A stretch of 64,000 nucleotides of DNA, from NCBI RefSeq assembly GCF_008923185.1, contig NZ_WBMT01000006.1, positions 62,001 to 126,000 of the forward strand. The letters run 5' to 3'. The notes under the pieces were generated by a model, which made no database searches, had not been told where the DNA came from, and saw only the letters and a program-made list of their open reading frames with translations. A program made the translations under genes and the position numbers. Of this stretch, positions 20,682 through 28,685 are shown in pieces; position 1 is the stretch's first letter; each line of letters begins with the position of its first letter. This DNA comes from Actinomadura rudentiformis. Lineage in GTDB: Bacteria > Actinomycetota > Actinomycetes > Streptosporangiales > Streptosporangiaceae.

Positions 20682-21137
20682 ATGCAGCTCGAGGCGATGT
20701 ACCAGGAGGTCATCCTGGATCATTACCGCAACCCCCACAACAAGGGGCTGCGGGAGCCGTACGAGGGCGAGGCCCACCACGTCAACCCGACTTGCGGTGA
20801 CGAGGTGACGCTGCGGGTGCACCTCGACGGCGCAGGCCAGGACGCCACCGTCGCGGACGTCTCGTACGACGCCATGGGCTGCTCGATCAGCCAGGCCAGC
20901 GCGTCGGTGATGACCGAGCTCATCATCGGCAAGCCGGTCAAGGAGGCGATGGCGATCGGCGACGAGTTCCTCGCGCTCATGCAGTCGCGCGGCGAGGGCG
21001 AGCCCAACGAGGACGTCCTGGAGGACGCCGTCGCCTTCACCGGGGTCTCCAAGTACCCCGCCCGGATCAAATGCGCCCTGCTCGCCTGGATGGCGTGGAA
21101 GGACGCGACCGCCCGTGCTCTCGGAGAGGCATCATGA
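20682..21137 (+). CDS. sufU: Zinc-dependent sulfurtransferase SufU
   Basis: A 151-aa IscU-like protein of the Gram-positive SufU type, which accepts persulfide from SufS. Ligands C38, D40, C67 and C131 match the Zn site known in Bacillus SufU. The ATG follows GAGGAAAAGG. The stop overlaps the next gene (ATGA at 21134-21137). Confidence 0.94.
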   Translation: MQLEAMYQEVILDHYRNPHNKGLREPYEGEAHHVNPTCGDEVTLRVHLDGAGQDATVADVSYDAMGCSISQASASVMTELIIGKPVKEAMAIGDEFLALMQSRGEGEPNEDVLEDAVAFTGVSKYPARIKCALLAWMAWKDATARALGEAS

Positions 21138-21598
21138 CTGACACCACCGCCGCCGCGGACGCCGCGACGCCGGACGCTGAGGCGCCGAACGCTGGGACGC
21201 CGGACGCTGAGGCGCCGAACGCTGGGACGCCGGACGCTGAGGCGCCGGAGACCGCGGCCCCCGCGGACGGCCCCATCGACGCCATCGCCCCCGGCTCCGC
21301 CGAGGAGGAGATCCTCGAGGCGCTCAAGGACGTGGTCGACCCCGAGCTCGGCATCAACGTCGTCGACCTGGGCCTGATCTATGGCATCAACCTCGCGGAC
21401 GAGGTGGCCACCCTGGACATGACGCTGACCAGCGCGGCCTGCCCGCTCACCGACGTGATCGAGGACCAGGCGCACAGCGCGCTGGACGGCCTGGTCAAGG
21501 ACGTCAAGATCAACTGGGTCTGGCTGCCCCCGTGGGGCCCCGACAAGATCACCGACGAGGGCCGCGACCAGCTCCGCGCCCTCGGCTTCAACGTCTGA
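21134..21598 (+). CDS. sufT: SufT/MIP18 family (DUF59) Fe-S maturation factor
   Basis: A 154-aa protein with a DUF59 domain (about 58-150: EEEILEALKDVVDPELGIN, TSAACPLTD, VWLPPW), which helps deliver Fe-S clusters to apo-proteins. The ATG at 21134 is coupled to sufU; an upstream extension lies inside sufU and is not real. The first 45 residues are an acidic Ala/Pro-rich tail made largely of a decapeptide repeat (PDAEAPNAGT), encoded by a 30-bp tandem repeat. Last gene of the suf operon; a strong hairpin follows. Confidence 0.9.
   Translation: MTDTTAAADAATPDAEAPNAGTPDAEAPNAGTPDAEAPETAAPADGPIDAIAPGSAEEEILEALKDVVDPELGINVVDLGLIYGINLADEVATLDMTLTSAACPLTDVIEDQAHSALDGLVKDVKINWVWLPPWGPDKITDEGRDQLRALGFNV
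21167..21248. repeat. 30-bp coding tandem repeat in sufT
   Basis: Perfect units at 21167-21196 and 21197-21226 and most of a third. They encode a decapeptide repeated in the disordered N-terminal tail, so copy number can change without a frameshift. Confidence 0.9.
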
Positions 21599-21645
21599 CG
21601 CTCCCACGTCCGACACAGCTCGTCCATGTTCCGACACAGCTCGCC

Positions 21646-21683
21646 CATGTGAGGCAGGCTCCTGAAGGGGTCTGCCTCACGTG
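21646..21683 (+). terminator. suf operon terminator hairpin
   Basis: Arms CATGTGAGGCAG and CTGCCTCACGTG pair over 12 bp with one mismatch and a 14-nt loop. It lies 47 nt after sufT. A 21-bp direct duplication (from about 21610) abuts it. No T run, as usual in high-GC actinobacteria. Confidence 0.65.
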
Positions 21684-21766
21684 TGTCTCTGGTCCTACGA
21701 ACGATGTACGCACGACCCTCACCCAGGCGGAGCCGGTGGGCGCTCCTGGGATGCTGAGATAGGGGC

Positions 21767-22927
21767 ATGCGATTCACCACGCGCCAGGACCTGCTTCTGG
21801 CCGTCGCCGCGTTCGCGGGGGGCGTGGTGTTGCTGCTGGCGCGTGGCTACGGCACCTGGCCGGCGATCGACATCGCACCGGGGTGGCGGCTGCTGCCGCT
21901 GGCCGGGCTGTGCGTCGCGATGGTGTTCCGGCGCACGCGTCCGATCGTGGGCTTGCTGCTCTCCACCCCGTTCAACTTCACGGACGTGGTGATCGGGCCG
22001 AGCATCGCCACCCTGATGATCTACAGCGACGCGTTGTACGCGGCGAGCCTGTACGGTCCCAGGCGCGCGGCCGAATGGCTGCTCGGCATCACGACGGCGG
22101 CCACGCTGGCCGTGGCGGCGGCCTTCGGGATCGCCCTCACCACGATCAGCAGTGGGGTGATAGCGGGCTCGCTGGCGGGTGTGGCATGGGTCGGGCCGGT
22201 GCTCACCGCGATGGTCGTCCGGGAGCACCGGGACCGGGCGGACGCGGAGCGGCAGCGCGCGGCGCAGATGGCGCGGCTCGCCGAGATGGACCGCCGGGCG
22301 GCCGTGAACACCGAACGGGCGCGGATGGCACGGGAACTGCACGACGTCATCGCCAACCATCTCAGCGCGGTGGCCCTGCACTCCTCGGCCGTGCTCAAAG
22401 TCTCGGATCTGGACCGGGAGAGCATCAACCGGTCCATGGAGGTGATCCGGGAGAACAGCGTCCAGGGCCTCGCCGAGATGCGACGGATGATCGGCTTGCT
22501 CCGGGAGGGCGACGGCGAGGCCGATCCCGCGGCCGCGCCGAAGCTGGACGGCCTTGAGCGGCTGGTGGCGCACACGGCGCGCAGCGACCTCACGGCGGGC
22601 CTGAAGGTCCTCGGGGACGCGCCCGGGCTGCCCGCGCCGGTGGAGCACGCGGCGTACCGCATCGTGCAGGAATCGCTGACCAACGCGCTCAAGCACGCCG
22701 CGGCGGGCAGGGTCGAGGTGCTCCTGGAGTACCGCCCCGGCTGTGTCGTGGTCACCGTCGACAGTCCCCTCGGGGCCGGAGGGTCGCGGCTGCCCGGATC
22801 GGGCAGCGGCCTGATCGGCATGCGCGAGCGTGTGACCATGCTGGACGGGACGTTCGAGGCCGGGCCCGGGGACGGCCGCTGGCGGGTGTACGCCGAGCTT
22901 CCGCTCACCGACAGGGAGAGACCTTGA
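21767..22927 (+). CDS. Two-component sensor histidine kinase (NarL type)
   Basis: A 386-aa membrane kinase. Four or five hydrophobic segments fill residues 8-150; a HisKA_3 dimerisation helix has the phosphorylated H192 in RELHDVIANHL; the ATPase domain shows the N-box VQESLTNALKHA and G-box GSGLIGMRERV. No large extracytoplasmic domain, so it probably senses a membrane or intramembrane signal. The ATG follows AGGGGC. Overlaps the response regulator by 4 nt. Signal unknown. Confidence 0.9.
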   Translation: MRFTTRQDLLLAVAAFAGGVVLLLARGYGTWPAIDIAPGWRLLPLAGLCVAMVFRRTRPIVGLLLSTPFNFTDVVIGPSIATLMIYSDALYAASLYGPRRAAEWLLGITTAATLAVAAAFGIALTTISSGVIAGSLAGVAWVGPVLTAMVVREHRDRADAERQRAAQMARLAEMDRRAAVNTERARMARELHDVIANHLSAVALHSSAVLKVSDLDRESINRSMEVIRENSVQGLAEMRRMIGLLREGDGEADPAAAPKLDGLERLVAHTARSDLTAGLKVLGDAPGLPAPVEHAAYRIVQESLTNALKHAAAGRVEVLLEYRPGCVVVTVDSPLGAGGSRLPGSGSGLIGMRERVTMLDGTFEAGPGDGRWRVYAELPLTDRERP

Positions 22928-23604
22928 TCAATGTGCTGGTGGCAGACGACCAGGCGGCGGTCCGCGCCGGCCTGGTGCTGATCCTGGGCGCCGCGCCCGG
23001 CATCGCCGTGGTGGGTGAGGCGGCCGACGGCGAGGAGGCGGTCGCGCAGGCCCGGCGTCTGCGGCCGGACGTGGTCCTGATGGACATCCGCATGCCCAAG
23101 CTGGACGGGATCTCCGCCACCCAGGAGCTCGCGGGCGTGGCCGACGTCCTGGTGCTGACCACGTTCGACATGGACGAGTACGTGTTCGGGGCCATGCGGG
23201 CAGGAGCGGCAGGGTTCCTGCTCAAGGACGTGGACGCCGATCATCTGGTGGAGGCGGTGCGGACGGTCGCGGCGGGGGAGGGGATCCTGGCGCCCCAGGT
23301 GACCCGGCGCCTGATCAGCGCGTTCGCGGGCCGGCAGGTGCCCGCCCGCGGCGAGGCGTCCGGCCTGGCCGAGCTGACCCCGCGCGAGCGCGAGGTCTTC
23401 GCGTGCCTCGGGGAGGGGCTGTCGAACGGGGAGATCGCGGCGCGCCTGGAGATGGCCGAGACCACGACCAAGACCCATGTCAGCCGGATCCTCTCCAAGC
23501 TGAATCTGCGCAGCCGAGTCCAGGCAGCCATCCTCGCGCAGGAGACGGCCGCTGGCGGCCTTTCCGGGTCGATCAGTGACACGGGGTCACCTTCGGGCTT
23601 CTGA
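22924..23604 (+). CDS. LuxR/NarL family response regulator
   Basis: A 226-aa response regulator: receiver domain with phospho-acceptor D54 (LMDIRMP) and lysine in GFLLKD, then a LuxR-type HTH (about 150-205: LTPREREVF ... KTHVSRILSKL). Coupled to the upstream kinase. The target genes are not evident; no obvious resistance or transport genes follow in the same direction, since the next gene is convergent. Confidence 0.93.
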   Translation: MINVLVADDQAAVRAGLVLILGAAPGIAVVGEAADGEEAVAQARRLRPDVVLMDIRMPKLDGISATQELAGVADVLVLTTFDMDEYVFGAMRAGAAGFLLKDVDADHLVEAVRTVAAGEGILAPQVTRRLISAFAGRQVPARGEASGLAELTPREREVFACLGEGLSNGEIAARLEMAETTTKTHVSRILSKLNLRSRVQAAILAQETAAGGLSGSISDTGSPSGF

Positions 23605-23657
23605 CGTCCCAGAGGCGATCTCAGGGCCTTCGAGTGATCACGCGTCCAGGTGGGCGT

Positions 23658-24791
23658 TCAGGCGGAGAGGCTGCGGATGAGGTCGCCCACGCGGACGATG
23701 CCCAGGCACCGGCCGACCTCGTCGGTGACGACGAGATCGTCGTAGACGCGGTCGTTCTCCCGGCCCGCCGCGCGCAGCGCCGCGATCGCCGGAACGGTGC
23801 GGGGAACGAGACGCGGCGCGTCGGCCAGGCGGGCGGCGGGCTTGTGCGCGTGGAGGGCGTGACCGTACGCGCCCGACAGCTTCAGCAGGAACCGCGTCCG
23901 GTCCACCATGGCCCGCGGGCGCTGGTGCTCGTCCACCAGGACGACGCTGGTCGTGCCCGTCTCCGCGGTGAGCGCGCCGAGCACGTCGTCCGCGGTCGCC
24001 GTGTGGGGCATGGTCACCGCCGGCAGCGTGAACTCCGAGACGCGCGGCCCCAGGTCGATGCCGCGCGGGGCGGGGTCGCGATCCTCCCTCGCGATCACCG
24101 GCACCGTGACCCGCATGCCGGGTCGCCACTCCGGTGGCGCGAGCGCCGGACCTTGGACGAGCCGTACGCCGAGCTCACGGAGGTGCAGCACGTGGGCCTC
24201 GGTCTCCAGTCCCGGCGCCAGCACGTGGGTGCCGATGCGGTGCGCCAGGTCGACGAGCGCCGTCACCAGCGCCGAGCGGCGCGGGTCCGACGAGGTCCGC
24301 CGGGCCAGGTCGGGATCGAGCCGGATGAGATAGGGCGCGATGTCGAGCAGGAGGTCCAGAGGGGCGTGGGCGACGCCCAGGCCGCCGAGCCCGACCGGGT
24401 ATCCCGCACGCCGGAGTCTGTGCAGCGCCGAGGTCACGGCCTGGCGCAGGGCGGGAGGAAAGCTGCCGGTGACGCAGATGATGATCTCGCTGGGACGGCG
24501 GCCGGCGTCGGCGAGACCCTGGTGCAGTTCGCCCAGGGCCGTCTCGCCGTGCGCCAGCGTCTCCGCGCGCAATCCGATGGTCAGCGGCAGGTGCGTGCCC
24601 AGATCGGCGGCGGCCCGCGCGGCGCCGACGGCCCGCCGCAGGTCGTCCGCCGCCGTGTCGGGCCGGGTGGCGGACTGGGGCTCCGCCGACGAAGAGGTGT
24701 GCGGCTCCACGGCGATCACGTTGCCGGTGTCGAGGTCGACCACCGGATGGAACACCGCACGCGCCGGAACGAGCAGTTCAAGAGCTGACAC
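23658..24791 (-). CDS. Degenerate EAL domain protein with C-terminal CBS-like region
   Basis: A 377-aa soluble protein. Residues about 10-225 have the fold of a c-di-GMP phosphodiesterase EAL domain (FHPVVDLDTGNVIAVEP, GYPVGLGGLGVAHAPLD, YLIRLDPDL, GLETEAHV, VQGPALAPP), but the EAL tripeptide reads EPH and the usual metal and catalytic acids (such as DDFG) are missing. Residues about 240-377 resemble a CBS pair, including the block FLLKLSGAYGHALHAHKP seen in EAL/GGDEF-associated CBS domains. Likely a ligand-binding or regulatory protein rather than an enzyme. GTG start with weak ribosome site. Convergent with the response regulator. Confidence 0.75.
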   Translation of the reverse strand: MSALELLVPARAVFHPVVDLDTGNVIAVEPHTSSSAEPQSATRPDTAADDLRRAVGAARAAADLGTHLPLTIGLRAETLAHGETALGELHQGLADAGRRPSEIIICVTGSFPPALRQAVTSALHRLRRAGYPVGLGGLGVAHAPLDLLLDIAPYLIRLDPDLARRTSSDPRRSALVTALVDLAHRIGTHVLAPGLETEAHVLHLRELGVRLVQGPALAPPEWRPGMRVTVPVIAREDRDPAPRGIDLGPRVSEFTLPAVTMPHTATADDVLGALTAETGTTSVVLVDEHQRPRAMVDRTRFLLKLSGAYGHALHAHKPAARLADAPRLVPRTVPAIAALRAAGRENDRVYDDLVVTDEVGRCLGIVRVGDLIRSLSA

Positions 24792-24871
24792 AACCGCATC
24801 ATGCCGTTGTGATCATGACAAAACGGATATTGTTAGGAGAAGTTAACGCATTATTCGCATGTCTTCGCTGT

Positions 24872-25267
24872 TCAGAGCCCGCGTCCGCCGAAGAGCGCGG
24901 ACAGTGTGTAGACGACCCCGGCGAGTGCGGCCAGCCAGGCGTACGGCGTGATGTCGGCGCCGCGCAGCCCCTGCACGACCACGGCGGCGACGATGGCCCC
25001 GGTGAGCACGTCGCCGGTCATGGCCGCCGACTTCAGATGCGCGCGGGCCCGGTGCCCGGTGCCGAACGCCTCGCTGATGGGGAGCGCCGGCTCGTTGCGG
25101 CGGTAGCCGAGGTGGGCGGCGTAGCCGGCCAGCACGCCCAGGGCGATGAGCGCCGTCTCGCCGCGCCCGTCGGCGGCGAGGACGGAGGCGACCACCACGC
25201 CGGCGGCGAGGGCGAGTCCGGGAGCGATCCAGCGGCCGAGACCGCGGCGTTCGGGGGCGATCCACAT
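24872..25267 (-). CDS. Small four-helix membrane protein, unknown function
   Basis: About 131 aa with four hydrophobic segments (roughly residues 12-30, 36-52, 78-98, 105-125) and a short conserved-looking loop RRNEPALPISEAFGTGHRARAHLKS between the second and third. I choose ATG 25267, nine bases after GGGAAAG; ATG 25276 is possible but too close to that site. I do not recognise the family. Divergent from the AIM24 cluster. Confidence 0.6.
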   Translation of the reverse strand: MWIAPERRGLGRWIAPGLALAAGVVVASVLAADGRGETALIALGVLAGYAAHLGYRRNEPALPISEAFGTGHRARAHLKSAAMTGDVLTGAIVAAVVVQGLRGADITPYAWLAALAGVVYTLSALFGGRGL

Positions 25268-25303
25268 GGCCGCCATCTTTCCCGATCCGGCGCGCCGCCG
25301 TCG

Positions 25304-25365
25304 CCGGATGCGCGCACCCGATGCGCACACCGGATGCGCGCACCCGATGCGGACTCCGGATCGGC
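25304..25365. repeat. 26-bp tandem repeat between divergent genes
   Basis: Units starting at 25304 and 25330 are nearly identical, and a degenerate third follows. They alternate CCGGATGCG and CCCGATGCG. The repeat lies in the divergent promoter region of the small membrane protein and the AIM24 genes. Confidence 0.65.
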
Positions 25366-25422
25366 GCGCCGGACGGGACAGGGACCCGCCTTGACGGCGG
25401 GTGCCCGGTATGTTGTGGCCTC

Positions 25423-26064
25423 GTGGCGCAATTCAGACTGAACGGCTCGAAGATGCTGGCCGTCGATCTGGTCGGCGAGACCATCCGGGCGTTGAACGGG
25501 TCGATGGTCGCCTACGACGGGCAGATGACGTTCAAGCGGCAGGGGATGACCGGCGGGGAGGGCCTGCGCGGCGCGCTGAAACGCCGCATCGCCGGCGAGG
25601 GCATGACGCTCATGGAGATCACCGGCCAGGGCACGGTCTTCCTGGCCAGCGAGGCGACGGAGGTGACCCTCGTCCCGCTGAACGGCGAGACGCTGTTCGT
25701 GGAGTCGGAGAGCCTGCTGGCGCTCGACGGGCGGCTCCAGACGGGCGTGCAGTTCACCGGGCTGCGCGGGATGGGCACCGGTCAGGGCCTGGCCACCACC
25801 AAGGTGGAGGGCCAGGGCATGGTCGCGATCCTCTCGGACGGCCCGGCGATCGCCCTCGAGGTGACGCCGGGGACGCCGCTGTGCGTCGACCCGCACGCCT
25901 ACGTCGGGCACCGCGGCCAGCTCCAGCAGGACGTCGTGACCGACGTCAACTGGCGCACCGTGCTCGGCCAGGGGTCGGGGGAGAGCGTCCAGTTCCGCTA
26001 CCAGGGGCACGGCCTCGTCTACGTTCAGCCCGCCGAGCGCGGCGGCGGAATTCTGGAGATCTGA
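25423..26064 (+). CDS. AIM24 family protein, copy 1
   Basis: A 213-aa protein of the AIM24 family (named after a yeast mitochondrial protein; bacterial members have a beta-helix-like fold and no assigned reaction). Family features are Gly-rich repeats such as GQGTVFLAS, VEGQGMVAIL and YQGHGLVYVQPAER near the end. The start is GTG 25423; longer frames begin inside the tandem repeat and lack homology. No signal peptide or membrane span. First of three consecutive AIM24 genes, with a TGATG overlap to the second. Confidence 0.8.
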   Translation: MAQFRLNGSKMLAVDLVGETIRALNGSMVAYDGQMTFKRQGMTGGEGLRGALKRRIAGEGMTLMEITGQGTVFLASEATEVTLVPLNGETLFVESESLLALDGRLQTGVQFTGLRGMGTGQGLATTKVEGQGMVAILSDGPAIALEVTPGTPLCVDPHAYVGHRGQLQQDVVTDVNWRTVLGQGSGESVQFRYQGHGLVYVQPAERGGGILEI

Positions 26065-26657
26065 TGCCGGGATACACCTCGATCAACTCCAAGATGCTCC
26101 AGGTGGCGGTCGGCCCCGGGCAAGAGGTCTACAGCAAGCGCGGCGCCATGCTCGCCTATACGGGCCGGGTGAACTTCGCGCCCACCGCCACGGCGGGGCA
26201 GGGACTCGGGCAGACCCTGGGCCGCGCCATGGCCGGCGAACGCACCGTGATGATGCACGTGACGGGCCAAGGCAGCGCGATGTTCGGGCACGGCGGGCTG
26301 CACGTCCAGGTCATCGACCTCGCGGGCGACACCCTCTACGTCGAGGCCGACCGGCTGCTGGTGTACGACGGGAGCCTGCAGGCGGGGACGATGTTCATGG
26401 GTGAGCAGGGCGGCGTCAGCGGCGTGATCCGCGGCGCGGTCAGCGGCCAGGGCCTGTTCACCACCACGCTCACCGGGCACGGCTCGTGCGCGGTGCTGTC
26501 GCACGGCGGCGTGATGGAGCTGCCGATCACCCCGCAGCGGCCGGTCCACGTCGACCCGCAGGCGTACGTCGCGCACCGCGGCCAGGTGCAGAACAAGCTC
26601 ACCACGGCGATGGGGCTGCGCGACCTGGTCGGCCGCGGCTCGGGCGAGGGCTTCTAG
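26064..26657 (+). CDS. AIM24 family protein, copy 2, truncated by amber codon
   Basis: A 197-aa AIM24 paralogue ending early. After GSGEGF the frame has TAG (26655-26657), then continues in frame as LQLSGQGVVYVQASERKI to a TGA at 26712-26714. Copy 1 has the same ending (GSGESVQFRYQGHGLVYVQ), and the TAG falls where copy 1 has a Gln codon two residues later or by one alignment the same column, so a CAG-to-TAG change is the simplest explanation. The last 19 residues, including the conserved VYVQ motif, are lost unless the codon is read through. Coupled to copy 1. Confidence 0.75.
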   Translation: MPGYTSINSKMLQVAVGPGQEVYSKRGAMLAYTGRVNFAPTATAGQGLGQTLGRAMAGERTVMMHVTGQGSAMFGHGGLHVQVIDLAGDTLYVEADRLLVYDGSLQAGTMFMGEQGGVSGVIRGAVSGQGLFTTTLTGHGSCAVLSHGGVMELPITPQRPVHVDPQAYVAHRGQVQNKLTTAMGLRDLVGRGSGEGF

Positions 26658-26717
26658 CTGCAGCTGAGCGGCCAGGGCGTCGTCTACGTGCAGGCCAGCG
26701 AGAGGAAGATCTGAGCG

Positions 26718-27470
26718 GTGTCCATCCCGACTTTCAACCCGATGACGCTGCCGGCCAACGACAACGTCAACCCGTACGCCTTCAGCGTGGACCTCAACGG
26801 GCAGTGGTTCACCCAGAAGGGCAAGATGATCGCCTACTACGGGCAGATCAAGTTCGAGGCGCTGTCGGCGGGACCGCTGGACGCGCTGGTGGCCGCGCAC
26901 TTCCACTCGCCCCTGTACGCCCAGGACTGGGTCGTCGCGCAGGGACAGGGCAAGCTGCTGCTGGCCGACCGGGGCTTCGACGTCAACTCCTTCGACCTCG
27001 ACGACGGCAACCTCACCGTCCGCGCCGGCAATCTGCTGGCCTTCGAGCCGGGCCTGGAGCTCAAGCAGTCGATCATCCCCGGGTTCCTGACCCTGATCGG
27101 CACCGGCCGCTTCGTGGCCGCCTCCAACGGCCCCGTGCACTTCGTGGAGCCGCCGATCCGGGTCGACCCGCAGGCCCTGCTCGGCTGGGCCGACTGCCCG
27201 TCGCCCTGCCACCATTACGACCACTCGTACATGCGCGGCGTGATGGGGATGGCCCGGCAGGTGTTCGGCGTCGGCGGCACCTCCGGCGAGGAGCACCAGT
27301 TCGACTTCACCGGGCAGGGCACGGTGCTCATGCAGTCGTCGGAGGTCGTGGCCAACGAGGACACGCTGCTCCGCGACCTCGAAGGCCAGGTCGGCATGCT
27401 CGGCGCCAACGGCCTGCAGCGCCTCCACCACACCATCGGCCAGCGCCTCGCCGCCGAGCGCGAACGCTAG
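26718..27470 (+). CDS. AIM24 family protein, copy 3
   Basis: A 250-aa AIM24-family protein, longer than its neighbours. It has the family segments KGKMIAYYGQIKFE, GQGKLLLADRG, LTVRAGNLLAFEPGLE and FTGQGTVLMQSSE. An insertion near residue 155 contains DCPSPCHHYDHSYMRG, with a CPSPC pair and clustered histidines that could bind metal (inference). The GTG start lies 3 bp after the ancestral stop of copy 2. No transmembrane segment. Function unknown. Confidence 0.8.
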   Translation: MSIPTFNPMTLPANDNVNPYAFSVDLNGQWFTQKGKMIAYYGQIKFEALSAGPLDALVAAHFHSPLYAQDWVVAQGQGKLLLADRGFDVNSFDLDDGNLTVRAGNLLAFEPGLELKQSIIPGFLTLIGTGRFVAASNGPVHFVEPPIRVDPQALLGWADCPSPCHHYDHSYMRGVMGMARQVFGVGGTSGEEHQFDFTGQGTVLMQSSEVVANEDTLLRDLEGQVGMLGANGLQRLHHTIGQRLAAERER

Positions 27471-27511
27471 CCCGGATTCGACGTCGGCTGAAGCAAGCAC
27501 GGCGGAAGCGC

Positions 27512-27539
27512 GGCTCCCGGCGATCGAGCGCCGGGAGCC
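27512..27539 (+). terminator. Terminator hairpin after the AIM24 cluster
   Basis: Perfect 11-bp stem, GGCTCCCGGCG and CGCCGGGAGCC, with a 6-nt loop ATCGAG. It lies 42 nt after AIM24 copy 3. It is followed by C-rich sequence rather than a T run. Confidence 0.75.
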
Positions 27540-27580
27540 CCCCGGACGCCGCCCGGGCCGCCCCATCCGGGGGCGACCGC

Positions 27581-27646
27581 CTCCCCCCCCCCCCCGCCCC
27601 GCCCCCCCCCCCCCCCCGGCCCGCCCCCCCCCCCCCCCCCCCCCCC
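27581..27646. repeat. Poly-C tract
   Basis: About 65 bp that is almost entirely C, in runs of about 13, 4, 16 and 23 broken by single or double G. It lies between the AIM24 terminator and the VOC gene stop codon. The opposite strand is poly-G and could form a quadruplex. The exact run lengths may be unreliable. Confidence 0.85.
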
Positions 27647-27654
27647 GCGGCCGG

Positions 27655-28425
27655 TCAGGCGCCTTCCTGGGGCGAGCGCATCACGCGGAACGCGACGCCG
27701 AAGGGGTCCCTGACGGTCGCGATGCGGCCGTAGGGGGTTTCCTGCGGCTCGGTGACCACCGTGCCGCCGGTGTCACGGACACGCCGGACGGTCTCGTCGG
27801 GATCGGCGGTCTCGAAGTAGGGCACCCACGCCGCGACCGGCTCGTCGGGCCGCCCCTCGACACCGCCGACGGCCTGGCCGTCCGGCCGGTTGAGGACCGT
27901 GTAGTCGAAGTCGCCCGGCATCTCTTCGAGCGTGTAGTCGAAGACCGCGCGGTAGAAGCCGCACGCCGCCCTGGGGTCGGCGGTGATCAGCTCGCTCCAC
28001 ACCAGCGAGCCCGGCTCGTCGCGGAACTGCGTGCCGATATGGGCACGGCCCTGCCAGAGCCCGAACTGCGCCCCGACCGGGTCGCGCAGGATCGCCATCC
28101 GGCCCTGGTCCATGACGTCGTCCGGCGGCATCACCACCGTGGCCCCGGCGTCGGACGCCCGCTTGACGGTGCCGTCGCAGTCGTCGGTGGCGAAGTACGT
28201 CTGCCACCAGTACTCGGCCGGGGCATCGTCCGGGTTCTTCATGATCCCGGCGACCGGCTCCCCCCGGAGCAGGCAGGCGTGGTAGTGGCCCGCCTCGGCG
28301 CCGTAGTCCTGGAACTCCCAGCCGAAGACGGTTCCGTAGAACTCCTTGGCCCGGTCCAGGTCCGGGATGCCGAGATCCAGCCAGTTCGGTGTGCCGCTGG
28401 GTGCGTTGCTCGTTACGTGGACCAT
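27655..28425 (-). CDS. VOC (glyoxalase-like) family protein, two-domain
   Basis: A 256-aa protein with two vicinal-oxygen-chelate domains (about 10-120 and 135-252), each starting with a pattern like NWLDLGIPDLDRAKEFY or VWSELITADPRAACGFY. This two-domain form resembles the actinobacterial Cfp30B-like group, often labelled hydroxylase or glyoxalase; the reaction is not known. The ATG has GAGGGAG upstream. Its stop is 8 bp from the poly-C tract. Convergent with the AIM24 cluster. Confidence 0.82.
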   Translation of the reverse strand: MVHVTSNAPSGTPNWLDLGIPDLDRAKEFYGTVFGWEFQDYGAEAGHYHACLLRGEPVAGIMKNPDDAPAEYWWQTYFATDDCDGTVKRASDAGATVVMPPDDVMDQGRMAILRDPVGAQFGLWQGRAHIGTQFRDEPGSLVWSELITADPRAACGFYRAVFDYTLEEMPGDFDYTVLNRPDGQAVGGVEGRPDEPVAAWVPYFETADPDETVRRVRDTGGTVVTEPQETPYGRIATVRDPFGVAFRVMRSPQEGA

Positions 28426-28605
28426 CGGGACTCACACTCCCTCGTGCCGGGTCGGAGCGCCCGGCATGGCTCGCGTCACGCCCGTACTGCGCATCCTGGA
28501 CCGCCCCCTGCGAGTCCTCCCCCGGTTCCCACACATCGGTATGGCCAGGAGCGGCACTCTTCTAACGTGCCGCCTCCGCTGGGCGGGAACTGCTTCCCCG
28601 TCACG

Positions 28606-28611
28606 TACACT
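28606..28611 (+). promoter_or_regulatory. -10 hexamer for the ABC-F leader
   Basis: TACACT lies exactly 6 nt before an ATG, so transcription should begin at or next to that codon. Confidence 0.5.
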
Positions 28612-28617
28612 GATCCG

Positions 28618-28638
28618 ATGGTTTCGCTCCCGAGCTGA
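28618..28638 (+). CDS. Candidate leader peptide MVSLPS
   Basis: A six-residue open frame starting at the predicted transcription start (leaderless) and ending 13 nt before a strong hairpin. Short leaders followed by hairpins are the usual form of ribosome-stalling attenuators ahead of ABC-F and other antibiotic-response genes. No direct evidence of translation. Confidence 0.4.
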   Translation: MVSLPS

Positions 28639-28651
28639 CAGGCCCCCAGCG

Positions 28652-28685
28652 CGCGCGTCGCGGTCGACCGGACCGCCGACGCGCG
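28652..28685 (+). terminator. Candidate attenuator hairpin before the ABC-F gene
   Basis: Outer stem CGCGCGTCG with CGACGCGCG (9 bp), inner stem CGGTC with GACCG (5 bp), one bulged C, 5-nt loop, then TTTGTGTG. It lies between the short leader frame and the ABC-F start, so it may end transcription conditionally. Confidence 0.55.
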
